From positions 53,192,958-53,256,957 of the forward strand of contig CM067358.1 of NCBI GenBank assembly GCA_034190875.2: a DNA stretch of 64,000 nucleotides, written 5' to 3'. Positions 9,671 through 21,061 of this stretch are shown piece after piece. The notes beneath the pieces are model-generated. The model saw only the letters and a program-made list of their open reading frames with translations. It made no database searches and had not been told where the DNA came from. A program made the translations under genes and the position numbers. The number at the start of each line of letters is the position of its first letter. Positions within the stretch are counted from its first letter, which is position 1. The DNA comes from Urechis unicinctus (lineage: Eukaryota; Annelida; Polychaeta; Xenopneusta; Urechidae).

Positions 9671-12600
9671 TCAGACTTCAGCAGCTTGGGAAGAGTCACA
9701 GGAGGCACTCGAAGTGGATTCCATTTCCCGGTAGTTGTCCAGTTGAATGCTCAGCTCTTTCAGCTGTTCACCAAAATTAACAGGATCCCGCAGTTTTCCA
9801 GTTTCCCGTGTGTAGTTGGGAAAGGCGGAGTGGCTGCGTGGTGGGCAGTAATCAAACAGCCCATCGTTGACGTACTCGTGCAGGAAACTGGAAACATCCT
9901 CACGGTACTTAGGGTCGCCTTTCCCGTGCCTTCTTTCATCTGGATAAAACTGTAAAAGACGGTTCAGTTCCTGTCTAAAGGGCCAGAACATTTGGCTGCA
10001 CTTTTGTATCAGGATGGGTGTGTAGCGGCCATGACAATGCTTGACCTTTTCTGCACATTGCCAGAAGCAAATAGCATTAAAGAATCAGTTTATGGAAGAA
10101 TTATTACCCCAGTACATTAATTTGCTTTGTATGATAAATGGTATATAACATTTATATGTATACAATTGTTAAACAGCTACATCAGATTCAAAGAGGAAAT
10201 ATTGAGCACTTACCTTTGAATTCTTTGTTAAACAATTTGTTCATCTGGTCCAGACCAATGTTGCCGGAGTCCCCACCACAGATGTTGACAGTCCGATTCC
10301 ATGTGATCTCATGGGCAATAGCAGGAGACAGAAATCCCCCGGTGTCTGTAATATGAACGCCTATCATTGAATATCTACTCTTTTAAGGACACAATACAAA
10401 GAAACAAAATCATCACTACTTACATGCTAGGAGTGTGTGGCTTGTCTTCAGGTACTTGGGGTGGTTGGACTTCCAGAACTGGAGCATGTCCAGGCGCCAG
10501 TAGGTCAGCATCCGCACCCCATCCCCTTCCTGGACTGCACTGCGACGTACGGCAAGGTTGAGTCCAGCCCAGAGCAAATCCAGACTGTACTGCAGAACAC
10601 CATCATCTTCTTGCTCGGCCAGGGCACATTGGTCACTGCAATACCACTCTTCTGCAACATTTAAACCACTCAGACCATCAGTTGGTGTAAGCACATTACA
10701 AGCTTAATTTCTATATTCCCATTTTCCAAACTTGCAAAAACTTCTCTCACCCACCAGGAAACTCATCTACACTGGCTTGGCCCAGGCATGATGGGTGGTA
10801 CCACTCATAACGGTGGCAATTTTCCTTCATGGTACATTGCACCATGTCAACATCTCGAGACCGCCGACTCTTACAAGTGCAGTATATGTAGCCGGCGGCA
10901 TGCTCGCAAGCAGTACTGCAATACCAGTCGTCACCTGCTGGCGGCGCATTTTCAAGTGGGGGGTCTAGACAGGACAAGTGCAACCATTCGTACTGGCACT
11001 TGGAGTTGCAGCAACGAACAAGCATGTCATCCTTTTCTGTAGCATAAGTAAAAAAACTAGTGAATACTAATGATACCACCCACGCGAAGAGCGGTAATCA
11101 CTCACATTGTAGACCATAAGGGCTTACCTGTATGACAGCGACAGTAAGGGAAAGAAGTTGTCATATCTCTACTGGAGTGCTGTGTGCGGAAAACTCTCCC
11201 CGGCCCTGTGAATATCCTCCTTGGATGGTTGTTGCCAAACCCTGTCAACAATGCTGGCTGCCAGACGTTCCAGGTATGAGTCGAGTTGACTGGGAACATC
11301 AGGAAGGTCATCTGGAATGTCGTCTGGATCAGTTATGCCCATAAACTTCATGGCCAACAGCACGGTCATACCCTCTGTTGCTAACTGTCACAATGACAAT
11401 AACACACATGGAATGATCAGCCTAGTATGTATGTGATGTCATTTTAATAATAATACTTCTGCAGTTCAGCAAGGCATATATTGTAAGGCAATTACAGCAT
11501 GGAATGAAGCATCTTACCATTAGTAGGTCCCAGACATGCTGAAAGTTGTTCATCACTTGACTACGAGCGGACTTGAGCTGGAACTGGTCTTTGATGTTGT
11601 GGAGGGTTCCACGGTCTGTACGGCTCTCCGGTGTGAAGAAGGTGTCCATGACATCCTGCATATAGTAATGGCTGATTCGGTATGTTTTTGACAATACTGA
11701 GAAAATAGAAATACATGCATGGGCAGGTATTAGTTGAAAGGATGAAAAACACTAACGGAGGTCCATCTGATACTACTGACCTGCATAAGTAGAACCTCTT
11801 TGTGGAACTCTTGAGGAATTTCTTTGAGAGGTTGGAACAAGTTCCTCTCGGGCACATGATGACACCCTTCCTGCTTCGCTGTGATGACAGTGTCTATGGT
11901 CTCGACATCTCCATGGCATGGAATGGCCAAGGCACAGTTGTCAATAACCGGGATGTAGGCCCTGAGGTTGTCCAGTACACCAGTGGCGTCTGCGGTTGCA
12001 GTTGAGTTGCCCTGAATGACACCCAAACTCACTATGTCCGATTTTGTCTTCATAACATCTGTGTAAGCATGAGGTGTTGTCCATGCAATCCGCTTCTTAC
12101 ATTTGTCAAATGCGGAAAGATGGAGGACCAGTGTGCGCTTCACTGTAGTGACCAGATCAGCGCGCTGGAGCTGGAAATCTTGGTCAGCAGGCAGAAACAC
12201 AGCTATGTTCAGATCTGTGGCAGGTGAAGGGGACCATCGGGCGGACACAAGTAAAGGTGCAGCACAGACTCTGTGACTAGTTGCATACGCTAAGGAACTT
12301 ATGTAGGACTCGTAGCTGGCATCTGTTCCATAGTGCTTTCGATGAACCTTGAGCTGGGCAGTGTCTAAGCTTACACTGTATCCAGCTGGACGATCATACG
12401 TACGATGCCTTGGAGGCTTCTGACTATAGCTGGCCTGGATCAACAAAGACAGAAGCGCACACATTTGGAAAACTCTAACAATAGCTATAAAAAGTACTGC
12501 AGACTAATACTGAATTCTTGCCAATTTCTTGTTTTATGGCTAGAAAAAGCAAGGGAGAAGAAATATTGGTGTGCACACCTCAGCTTCAAGTCTCAAACGC

Positions 12601-13809
12601 ACTGCCTTCTGCTCAGAGCCGACCTTTATATTGTCAATATTACTCCATGCAGCATCCACACCCTGAGACATTCCAAGAAAATTCAAGCTGCGGATAGTCG
12701 TTTGGGAAGCGCCTTGCAGCCACAGGTCAACGCTCATTATGGACTGGATGAATTTGTACTCTCGTGGATTGCGGCTGTAGAAGATGATGCCAAGAATCAC
12801 AGCAAGCCGAGCGTTCCTCTTTTGAAGGCCTTCATCCTCACTAAGATGTCTACACAGTAAAAGGAACAAATTTGTTGATAATCACAGTAGCACTATATAT
12901 AACCCATCGTGCTGATACAAAAAAAGACTAAAAGTCTCCATGCAAGGGTAAAGATCATGTTATTTATCCAGTGATTACAATCCCTTATTGATAGCACAAT
13001 TAATTGAAATGAGAGGCGCTACATACCTTTTTTATTTCGGGGGGACCTCTGGTGAATTGCTTAGCCATACGACGTGGGGATGGCATTGCCAACTCGAGCA
13101 CTCTGACCAGGAAAGGAAGTCCTGCCCTTGCTTCCTCATAGATGACATTCCATGAGAAAGCCTCTATTCGTTCTGTTGTCACATGTGACTGCAGGGATGT
13201 GATGGGATTGGTCCCCTTGGCCTTGGTCCGTGCCATCTCTCTTTTGACCTCCTGGACAGCAACAGTGTGTAAAGCAGCCTTGGCTGCAGAAGAGTTGTAG
13301 ATCAAGGCCTTAAAGGCCTTAACATACTGACTGCCATCGATATATGCCTTAGCGCGATCTTTGAAGGACGGCCCAGGTGACTGTGGGAGAGATGGTGCTG
13401 CTGTTGGGGTGAAGCTTGACGCTGAAGCAGCACTAGTGGAAGATTGCAGTATGGCTCCAGTTGATGCTGGGAGAGATGGGGCTGTCGTTGGACTTACTGT
13501 GGAGCTTGAAGCAGCACTGTTGGAAGATTCCGGGATGCCTCCAGTTGATGTGCTCTCAGAGGGTGGCACCTTTGTCAGTCTCTTATGTCTCTTTGGGCTG
13601 TGCTCTGGCCATGTCCTCTTCCTAGTTGACCGCTTATAAATGGTACGGCGGGTGAGGTCTATGCGACACACACTGCATATACTTTGATTAGACGGGTCCT
13701 GAAGATGCGGGAATGCTTTCCGTGCTGTGTAGGGGGAAGCCTGGGTGGAAATCTTGTACTTGTGTCTCCCCTTAACCCATTCAGCCCCGCAGCCGGCACA
13801 GCAAAACAT
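9671..13809 (-). CDS. Nine-exon gene: DUF6589-like protein with two embedded PHD fingers
   Basis: Exons on the minus strand: 13809-13027, 12836-12579, 12434-11781, 11655-11518, 11384-11128, 11036-10755, 10651-10424, 10345-10214, 10050-9671, about 1036 residues. Donors are mostly GTAAG or GTATG, and phases agree at every junction except inside exon 5, which has one base too many. Exon 1 starts MFCCAGCGAEW, with paired cysteines (CxxC, later CSVC) and a Ser/Thr/Pro-rich stretch. Exon 2 (LAVILGIIFYSRNP) and exons 7-8 (MLQFWKSNHPKYL, then EITWNRTVNICGGDSGNIGL) resemble the start and end of DUF6589, a domain of unknown function common in invertebrates and fungi and often transposon-linked. Exons 5-7 insert two PHD-type zinc fingers: PYCRCHT...CQYEWLHLSC...WYCSTAC and IYCTCKS...CHRYEWYHPSC...EEWYCSDQC. 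PHD fingers usually read histone tails. The start of exon 2 is uncertain (12836 or 12849). The role is unknown; the family name is from memory. Confidence 0.75.
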
Positions 13810-15640
13810 CTTCAACTCTCAAAAGGAGACCTTTAAACTACAAAAAAAAACAAATATAGAATAAAAATTAACAAAAATTTTGCATGGAAAATAATAGTGC
13901 ATCACATAAAAGTTTCAAATCTGGATATATATTATAAATAGTCAACCATCCAGATGCAAACTATACAAATGAATATATTTCAGGTAGTTTTTTCATTATC
14001 ATGATTGCTTTCATGTAAACCCAATCATACAGAACTCCAAAGAAAAATGTATAATTGAAGGAATTCACAGTTAAATGGCTGGCGCTTGTGCCACAATGCT
14101 ATTCTTTCATGTTTTCAACTTGATAAAAGCAACGTCTAGTTTTCTTACATGCATGTATGATACATCAATTATAAGGGTACTATTTGAATGCTATATATTA
14201 AATCTAATGTTCATGGCTTACAGTTGATCAACAGCGATTTAGTTCTAGCAAATCGCCAGATTCAAGCCATGATTTGAGAACAATTTTAGATCCATTCACT
14301 TCCTAAGGAAATCTCATGCATGCATTCCACCTGTTTGTATTATCCTACTATATCATTTGGGGGCATGCAACATTCTCCCCTTTTTCCGACTAGACACTTC
14401 CGCTGTGACTCTATGATTCACCCTAAGGCCCCACAGTCAAGTGTGAGGGGTGTATTTGGACATTTCTCTCACCACACTGGGATCAAACCTTGAGATGTTA
14501 AGATATTGTTGATGTTTTGAGACCAGACGAAAATGTCTCAGCTGGGGAATGAACCCCGGACCATCTGCTGACCATTCTACCAACTGAGCTACTGAGACCT
14601 GTGTTCGACCTGAGCAGACACTTTTATCTATATTGTTTACAGGCATGCAACAGAAAAACCTTGTTAAAAAATTTAAATATGCTACAAAAATGTCTACTGA
14701 AACATTTGTAATATAAAAAACAGCACATATATCCCATGTATATTCGAAAAATATTCATAATGAGGCCTATTGATTTCATTTAGGTGCTTGCAAATTGCAC
14801 TTTAAAGCATAAATGGTGCATTTCATCATCTTTCCCGATCGCAAACACTTAAATCACATTATATGATGAATAATTCTTTGAAAGAGATTCACACATTTAC
14901 CACAGCCGTTTTGAACCATGGTAATTTTAAAATAAGATTCTGCTCATTATCACAGCACCATCATACAATGCGATTTATTAAACTGGGCCTGTTCCCCAAC
15001 ACTACAGCAGATGTCTACTTTGTCACTTGAATGATCCTGAACATCTAAACCGAATTGTATGCATTAAGTTCAATTAATGGATAATTTTGTGGAATTGCAG
15101 AAACATAATCATACAATAATATGGTAAAGTTTGTATACTTATTCATAACCCTTATAAATGTTTACATTGGGAAACAGCCATTCACTATTAGCCATTGATA
15201 TCGCATAACTACAGGCATTTGTTGCAGCGTTGCTTTGCTCTTCCGTGACCAAGTTAAATAGAGCGCCTTAACTTCCCAAACCCCTTCATCCTACTCCAAC
15301 ACTGACAGAACAATGTTCTTCTATCTTTACACAGCAGGCGACAATCATCGTACAGTGTTCACTGTTCCAAGAAAAGTTTATTGCATTCTTTACCTGTTTC
15401 CGTTACTATGGTTACGATTATTAGTTGCTTGTCCGATAGAAATCGTAGCTGAACATAACTATTAAAGTGCCTATCGCACGAAAAATCATGTCATTTTTTC
15501 GCTAGATAACGGAAATATAACCCAGAAGTACCTATTCTGTCTATGTGTCAATTGTCTAAGTGCGCGCTTTCTGATCGAAATTCGACTTTAAAGGGAATGT
15601 TTTTGTTGCGAGGCGCAATCTGCACTACGATTAGCGAGAA
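13810..15640. other. Intergenic, divergent 5' flank of two genes
   Basis: AT-rich region between the start of the minus-strand DUF6589-like gene and the plus-strand P2X7-like gene. It contains one tRNA-like repeat (14535-14598). No other gene or clear promoter element is seen. Confidence 0.5.
14535..14598 (-). repeat. tRNA-like sequence, probably SINE-derived
   Basis: On the minus strand it starts GTCTCAG and ends CTGAGAC, which could pair like an acceptor stem. It contains the A-box-like TAGCTCAGTTGGTAGA and the B-box-like GGTTCATTCCC. The D-stem partner and anticodon stem do not pair properly, so it is not a working tRNA. It most likely marks the head of a tRNA-derived SINE extending to about 14400. 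Confidence 0.55.
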
Positions 15641-16964
15641 ATGGCTGCTGGAAATTTCGTTATTTCATCACTTCAGGAGAGCGACGAAGAATCATGGTAT
15701 GGCAAAAGTCATTCGCAAACTATCGTTGCTTTGGCAGAGCAAGTTTTGCCTTAAATACACTTGCGATGTCACTGCTGCGTCTGGGTCTCACGCGGGTCAT
15801 CCTGCCCAGGACATAGGGCTGTTATAGAACAATGCTTGGTAAGCTATGTCTGATACTGCTTGTGCACCAGTTCATCGTATATGTGTTGGCGTGTAACGAA
15901 GTTAATCCATAAATTTCACCAACAAAATATGTAAGCTCTTTTCCTAACAGTAGACTATACAACAGAGCTTTGCAGCAAATAATTCTTCCATATCAGTCAG
16001 CAGACATGAGACATTTATCAAATCAAGTGGTTGCAAGGGTTCATGTTTACAAAGTTGTACCATGTAAATGTAAATGCTCCTCCACACGAATCGCAAACAA
16101 ACTAATTTCGGACTGCTGTTAATAAATAGAGATCCTCTTTTATTTAAAGTAGGCCTTATCCAAGGCTGATTTAGATTGATTCTGAGGTAGAATATATATA
16201 AGAGAGCAAGAACCACAGCTGTTTTCTCGTGGGATTGTCAGTTAGCCCATCAATGAATGTATAACTGGACTTTAGGAGGTGAAGATTATGGTATTATATT
16301 ATCATCGTGGTCAGTGTTACATCAGAGTTTCTATGAATGCTAAATGCTATGAAGCTAAAACATATTTGCCGTACAATATGTCATCCTTTATTACATACAT
16401 TAATATTCCCATCATTACATCATGTTACATACAGGTGGTTGTGTGGCTACTGTCAACCAATAGCAGAGGTGGAAGAATCTGTGTGCTGTGTGGAAATTCC
16501 TTGAGTCATGACCTCAATAGAGAACAACCCCATTCCCATTGGTGGCATAACCCAGCTTCCTGGTTTCAGCCCAATCTGTTTGAACCCTTGGATCTTGCAA
16601 GTGGGATATTTCTCCTACAGACAACAACACGGGCACATGTCTGATAATGATGTACAAAGGTGACAATGTTTTCATTTATTTACACATAAATCTGTACGAA
16701 GGCTAGCAGTCATTATTTACGATTTAATTATACTTATTGATACTGGTATGACAAAAAATATTTGAGCATGGTTAAATCAACAATGTCACGTGGTTATTTT
16801 ACCGGCACTACAGGTATACTGCATACAGGCAGTTTGTTCGCTGGTGCTGGGGACATCTTGGACAAACGATACGAGTTCCGTTACCAGCCTGCGCTGTTAA
16901 AACAATACGAGATAACTTCCCAGCACCAGACTATCAAGGATTCCTCTACCCTCCACTCATCTAG
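15641..16964 (+). CDS. P2X7-ballast-like (P2RX7_C) domain protein
   Basis: Exon 16435-16659 follows a TTACATACAG acceptor and reads WLCGYCQPIAEVEESVCCVE, later LPGFQPICLNPWILQVGYFS and YRQQHG. Exon 16814-16964 reads YTAYRQFVRWCWGHLGQ, then PACAVKTIRDNFPAPDY, and stops at TAG. The CxxC...CC cysteines, the CLNxWxLQ block and the YRQFVRWCWG...LPxCAVxxIRxxFP block are the signature of the intracellular ballast domain of P2X7 receptors. In invertebrates it also occurs on proteins without the channel, and none of the channel is seen here. Phases match between these two exons. A small open frame at 15641-15751 (MAAGNFVISSLQESDEESWY) is a likely first exon, but its join is unresolved and an exon may be missing. 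An in-frame TGA at 16502 suggests a pseudogene or a sequence error. Confidence 0.65.
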
Positions 16965-17895
16965 GACTTGTCTTGATACATGCAGAACCTTCTTTGGTGT
17001 GCCTCAATGGCTTTTTGTGGATCTGGTCTCATTGCATCTGCACATATTGGAGGTGGTGCTTCTGTCTTGGGCAGGTTTGACTCATAGCAAACCAGCAAGA
17101 ACTCAGCCATCAGGCACTTGACATACTTTGAAACATAACAGGAATCAAGTCACAGCTTGCACACCAGACTGTTGCTTATAACCTTAAACCTCCATGGTAA
17201 TTGAATTTGTTGTTGTTTACATTTTATATATCAGTAAAAATATTCACCAAATGTTGCCTTTGTTGCTACTTCAGTGACAACATGCCCCTCCTTAAACTTG
17301 GGATATCTTAGCTTGAAGACTGGATCCCCAACTTCTGTTGTCGCCTGTTCTCTGATATCTGTGATACAATGAACCAATTATACGTGACCTATATATATTT
17401 GGCATATCAGCACATGCAAACAAATTTAATGACTCGCAAATTTAAAAACAAACACCGCCATGAAGGAGCACTGTAAAAAGATAAGAATTATACTTGCCTG
17501 GCAACCATGCCGTCAACATAACAAGATAATGGACTATTTATTCAATACTAATATAAGAAGAAAGTCATCTTGATAAAGGCAGGTCTGCTTTTCTTGGGCA
17601 GGGATGGGAGGGGTTCACTTGCCTCACCATCCTATCTTGATTGCTTGACAGCAGAGGCCTTCGCAAAAAGAGTAGGCACAGCAGCTTCCTTCATAACCCG
17701 ATAACATCGTGGTATCCAACCAAGCTCTTCTCTGAGTTTTGGTACCTCCTCAAAACTTTCTTCGGTTAAATGAACCGAGCACACAAACGAATACTTGCCC
17801 GGGCCCAGCCATTTGTCTCGCGATCGTAGTACCTGGCCAATCTATTGTTTTTTAAAAGCGTCCTTACCAGGAAACCTGAACAAGCTCACTCCTAG
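16961..17895 (-). pseudogene. THAP/transposase-like gene, internally deleted
   Basis: Three minus-strand parts. Part 1 (about 17895-17630) reads SLFRFPGKDAFKK, an in-frame TAG, then KYSFVCSVHLTEESFEE and MKEAAVPTLF. These are the FxFP, CSxHFT-like and AVPTxF landmarks of a THAP zinc finger. Part 2 (17358-17248) reads REQATTEVGDPVFKLRYPKF between good splice sites. Part 3 (17125-16961) reads YVKCLMAEFLLVCYESN, then ADAMRPDPQKAIEAHQRRF, and a TAG stop. Parts 2 and 3 resemble the C-terminal end of a THAP-bearing transposase-like family. The central region with the catalytic residues is absent, since only about 240 bases lie between parts 1 and 2. The last codon overlaps the stop of the convergent P2X7-like gene by four bases (CTAG). 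Confidence 0.55.
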
Positions 17896-18302
17896 CAGTT
17901 ACAACTGCATTTCATGGGTTTTACGATACCACAAGTCAATTTGTGTTGGTGTTTACAAAAAAGTCAACTCCTGTGGATCTGATAAGTTTGAACTGAATAT
18001 TTATTTGGGAAAAGTTCCTCACTACATTCTGGTTGACCTGCACGTGAGGATGTTTGGATGTTGTGCATGCAAGTTTGACAAAACTTTTATGGGTAGAAAA
18101 CCCCAACAAGATAGGCACCATGTCCTGTTGCGGTTTGTCAGGTTGGCAGTAGCATAATTATACCAAAGATCTTGTTATAATAAGATACCCGACTCGGCAA
18201 TTCGCCCGACAAATTCCGTGACACCGTGTAGGCAGCGCCCCCTACGTTTGTGGAAGCTACTCGACGCGCAGCAACCAACCAACTTGGTTATGACTTGCGA
18301 AT

Positions 18303-18418
18303 ATGTCTGACTGGCAGTCAAACACAAATGGGCACTTCTGTGCTGCAATTAACTGTTCAAATTGTAGAAAGAACCGAAGGGATATAAGCTTCTTTCGGTT
18401 CCCTAAAGATGAGGAAAG
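18303..18418 (+). CDS. First exon of a second THAP-domain gene
   Basis: ATG opens a 38-codon exon that ends at a GTAAGT donor. It reads HFCAAINCSNCRKNRRDISF followed by FRFPKDEER. The C-x4-C spacing and the FxFPKD turn are the N-terminal half of a THAP C2CH zinc finger, a DNA-binding domain shared by cellular regulators and P-element/Kolobok-type transposases. The second half (W, P, CSxHF) should be in the next exon, which I could not find downstream. It is head-to-head with the minus-strand THAP sequence at 17630-17895, about 400 bases away. Confidence 0.6.
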
Positions 18419-19424
18419 GTAAGTCTGAAAGTTGAAAACACTACATGATTTTCCAAGTAAAATTCTTGTGGGCGATAAAGAAAGCTGTTTTATTGGTGTA
18501 AACATAACAGATTAAGGGGGTTTAAGAAAGTCGGCGGTGGTAAGATAAACCCTGTACGATTAAATCGATGATCACGCAGTATTTGCCATATATTTAAGCA
18601 ATTATTATCCGTTTATTATATAGCAATGAATACATGCCAAGATCTAGATGTGTTGTTTGAGCCAATGCAATACATAGGTAGAGACCCTATTGTGCTTTTT
18701 CTTTGTATTGACTATTGGTTATATCTCTTATCTACATAAAGAAGGGTTCACAGCCAGATTCTCATAATTAAGCCTAGCTGGAACGAATCCGCCTAGTGAC
18801 CAATAGTTGAATTAATTCAACTTGACTAACGTTTATTTATTCATGATTATTATATATGTTCCAGGTTTATTTGCCTTGAGAGGCTTGACCCATATGTTTA
18901 TCTATGTTGAGGTACTATTTGTCTAACATAAGGTTGTGTTTGGAATTAGGTATTTTATAGATTGATGGAAGCCAGTGTTAATGATAATCTTTGCCACCTA
19001 TACTAGCAGTTGTATAGTCCCACCCTTAACCAATGTGGATTTTTTTCCATTCTATATAAATAATACTCTTACTATGCATTCCAGATGTGTGACACCCCAG
19101 CAACTTAAAGGATGGTGCCGTGCTGGTTCTTCTGGAGCCAGATCAACAATAGATACCCCAATTTTTAGCAATAAATCAATAAATCTTATTACACGATATA
19201 ACATAATATGTATATATCCATTTTGAATGTGTAAATATAATCAAGTTATGTGTCAATGTAATGTCACGGAAGAATGTTTAGATTTCTGTAAAATCAAATA
19301 TTCATGATTATTTATTTCCTTGAAAGCCCTCTATGATTCTATAGTATGTAGGACTACTTAAACTTAGATTGTGGTTGCATGGTACTCAAATCAGATGTGT
19401 GTGTTAGATGGGCCAGAACTATGT

Positions 19425-20140
<716 letters not shown>

Positions 20141-20482
20141 GATGTCCGCACAGGACAACCCATCACCTACAATGCAGCTTGTTGATTCGGTGTAGGTACG
20201 TCTGGGTGACCAATCAAATATCATTTAATCAGGAAAACAGCATGAAAGTATCAAAATATGAGCATATCCTTAAATCAACTTCTTATATTTCATTTCAAAG
20301 ATGACCACTAATGACAAAAGCCATAGCATTCAGAATAATCTGTTAAAATTAATAAGGGCTAGACTAGACGTTCGAGCGGGGCTAAAATAGAGGTAGACCT
20401 ACTGGACGTCTTGTGTAACAGTCAATGTACAATTTACAATGGTACTAAATATTATATCAAATTCAATGATCGGCAGTCACGG

Positions 20483-20567
20483 GACGTGTATATATTTATA
20501 ATACCGTCCGACCGGGGCTAGGGTAGACCTAGCCGCGCACGATGGTATTATAAATATATAAGACGTC
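20483..20567. repeat. Nested palindrome (MITE-like)
   Basis: Outer arms of about 26 bases (20483-20508 and 20541-20567) pair as GACGTGTATATATTTATAAT against the reverse of ATTATAAATATATAAGACGT. The loop holds a second palindrome, GGCTAGGGTAGACCTAGCC (20516-20534). GGTAGACCT recurs at 20392 and 20586. Similar words (AGACGT, GTATATATTTAT, CCGGAGCTAC) appear at 2585-2655 and 52065-52120. Confidence 0.65.
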
Positions 20568-20931
20568 GTGCAAGGCTTGGCCTAGGGTAGACCTACACCG
20601 AAATATGCGACTTCGTTCAAACGTTCATATAAAATATTGTATTGAATAAATCGCCACACAAATTGCTTAAAAGGTGTCAATAGTAATTGACTTTTCTTTT
20701 TTTGTATTGGTTCTATAAAAAAATCTGTAAATTTAGAAATACAACGTTATTTTTGTGAACATACCATCGCCGATCGATCTTTTACCATTGAGCCACGCGC
20801 TTTTGTTTACATTTTAGCTTCCACGAAACCAGGTGGCGCGCTGGTAGCGAGCTTCACAACGGAAACGTCCCGCTCATTGTTTTAGTCCGAACGTATAAGC
20901 GGACTTATTCTGAAGCTTAATCAATAGTGGA

Positions 20932-21060
20932 AAGGCTAAAAGGGTTTTGATTTTGTATAACTTGACTAACAACTGGATTTTAAAGCAGGTGACGGCAATT
21001 ACTACTGTAGGATTTCACCTTAGACAAATTCGCGCCCTCTATGTCGATAGATAAACCGGT
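20932..21060 (+). mobile_element. Dispersed repeat, 5' block of non-LTR relic copy 2
   Basis: About 129 bases matching 1-133 of the window at over 90 per cent by eye, ending at GATAAACCGG in both. The continuation of the element is displaced to 22607 by the foldback-like insertion. Confidence 0.8.
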
Positions 21061-21061
21061 G

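Noticed and set aside
11730..12005. Plus-strand frames opposite the DUF6589-like gene
   Set aside because: They are antisense shadows of exons whose phases and splice sites fit the minus strand.
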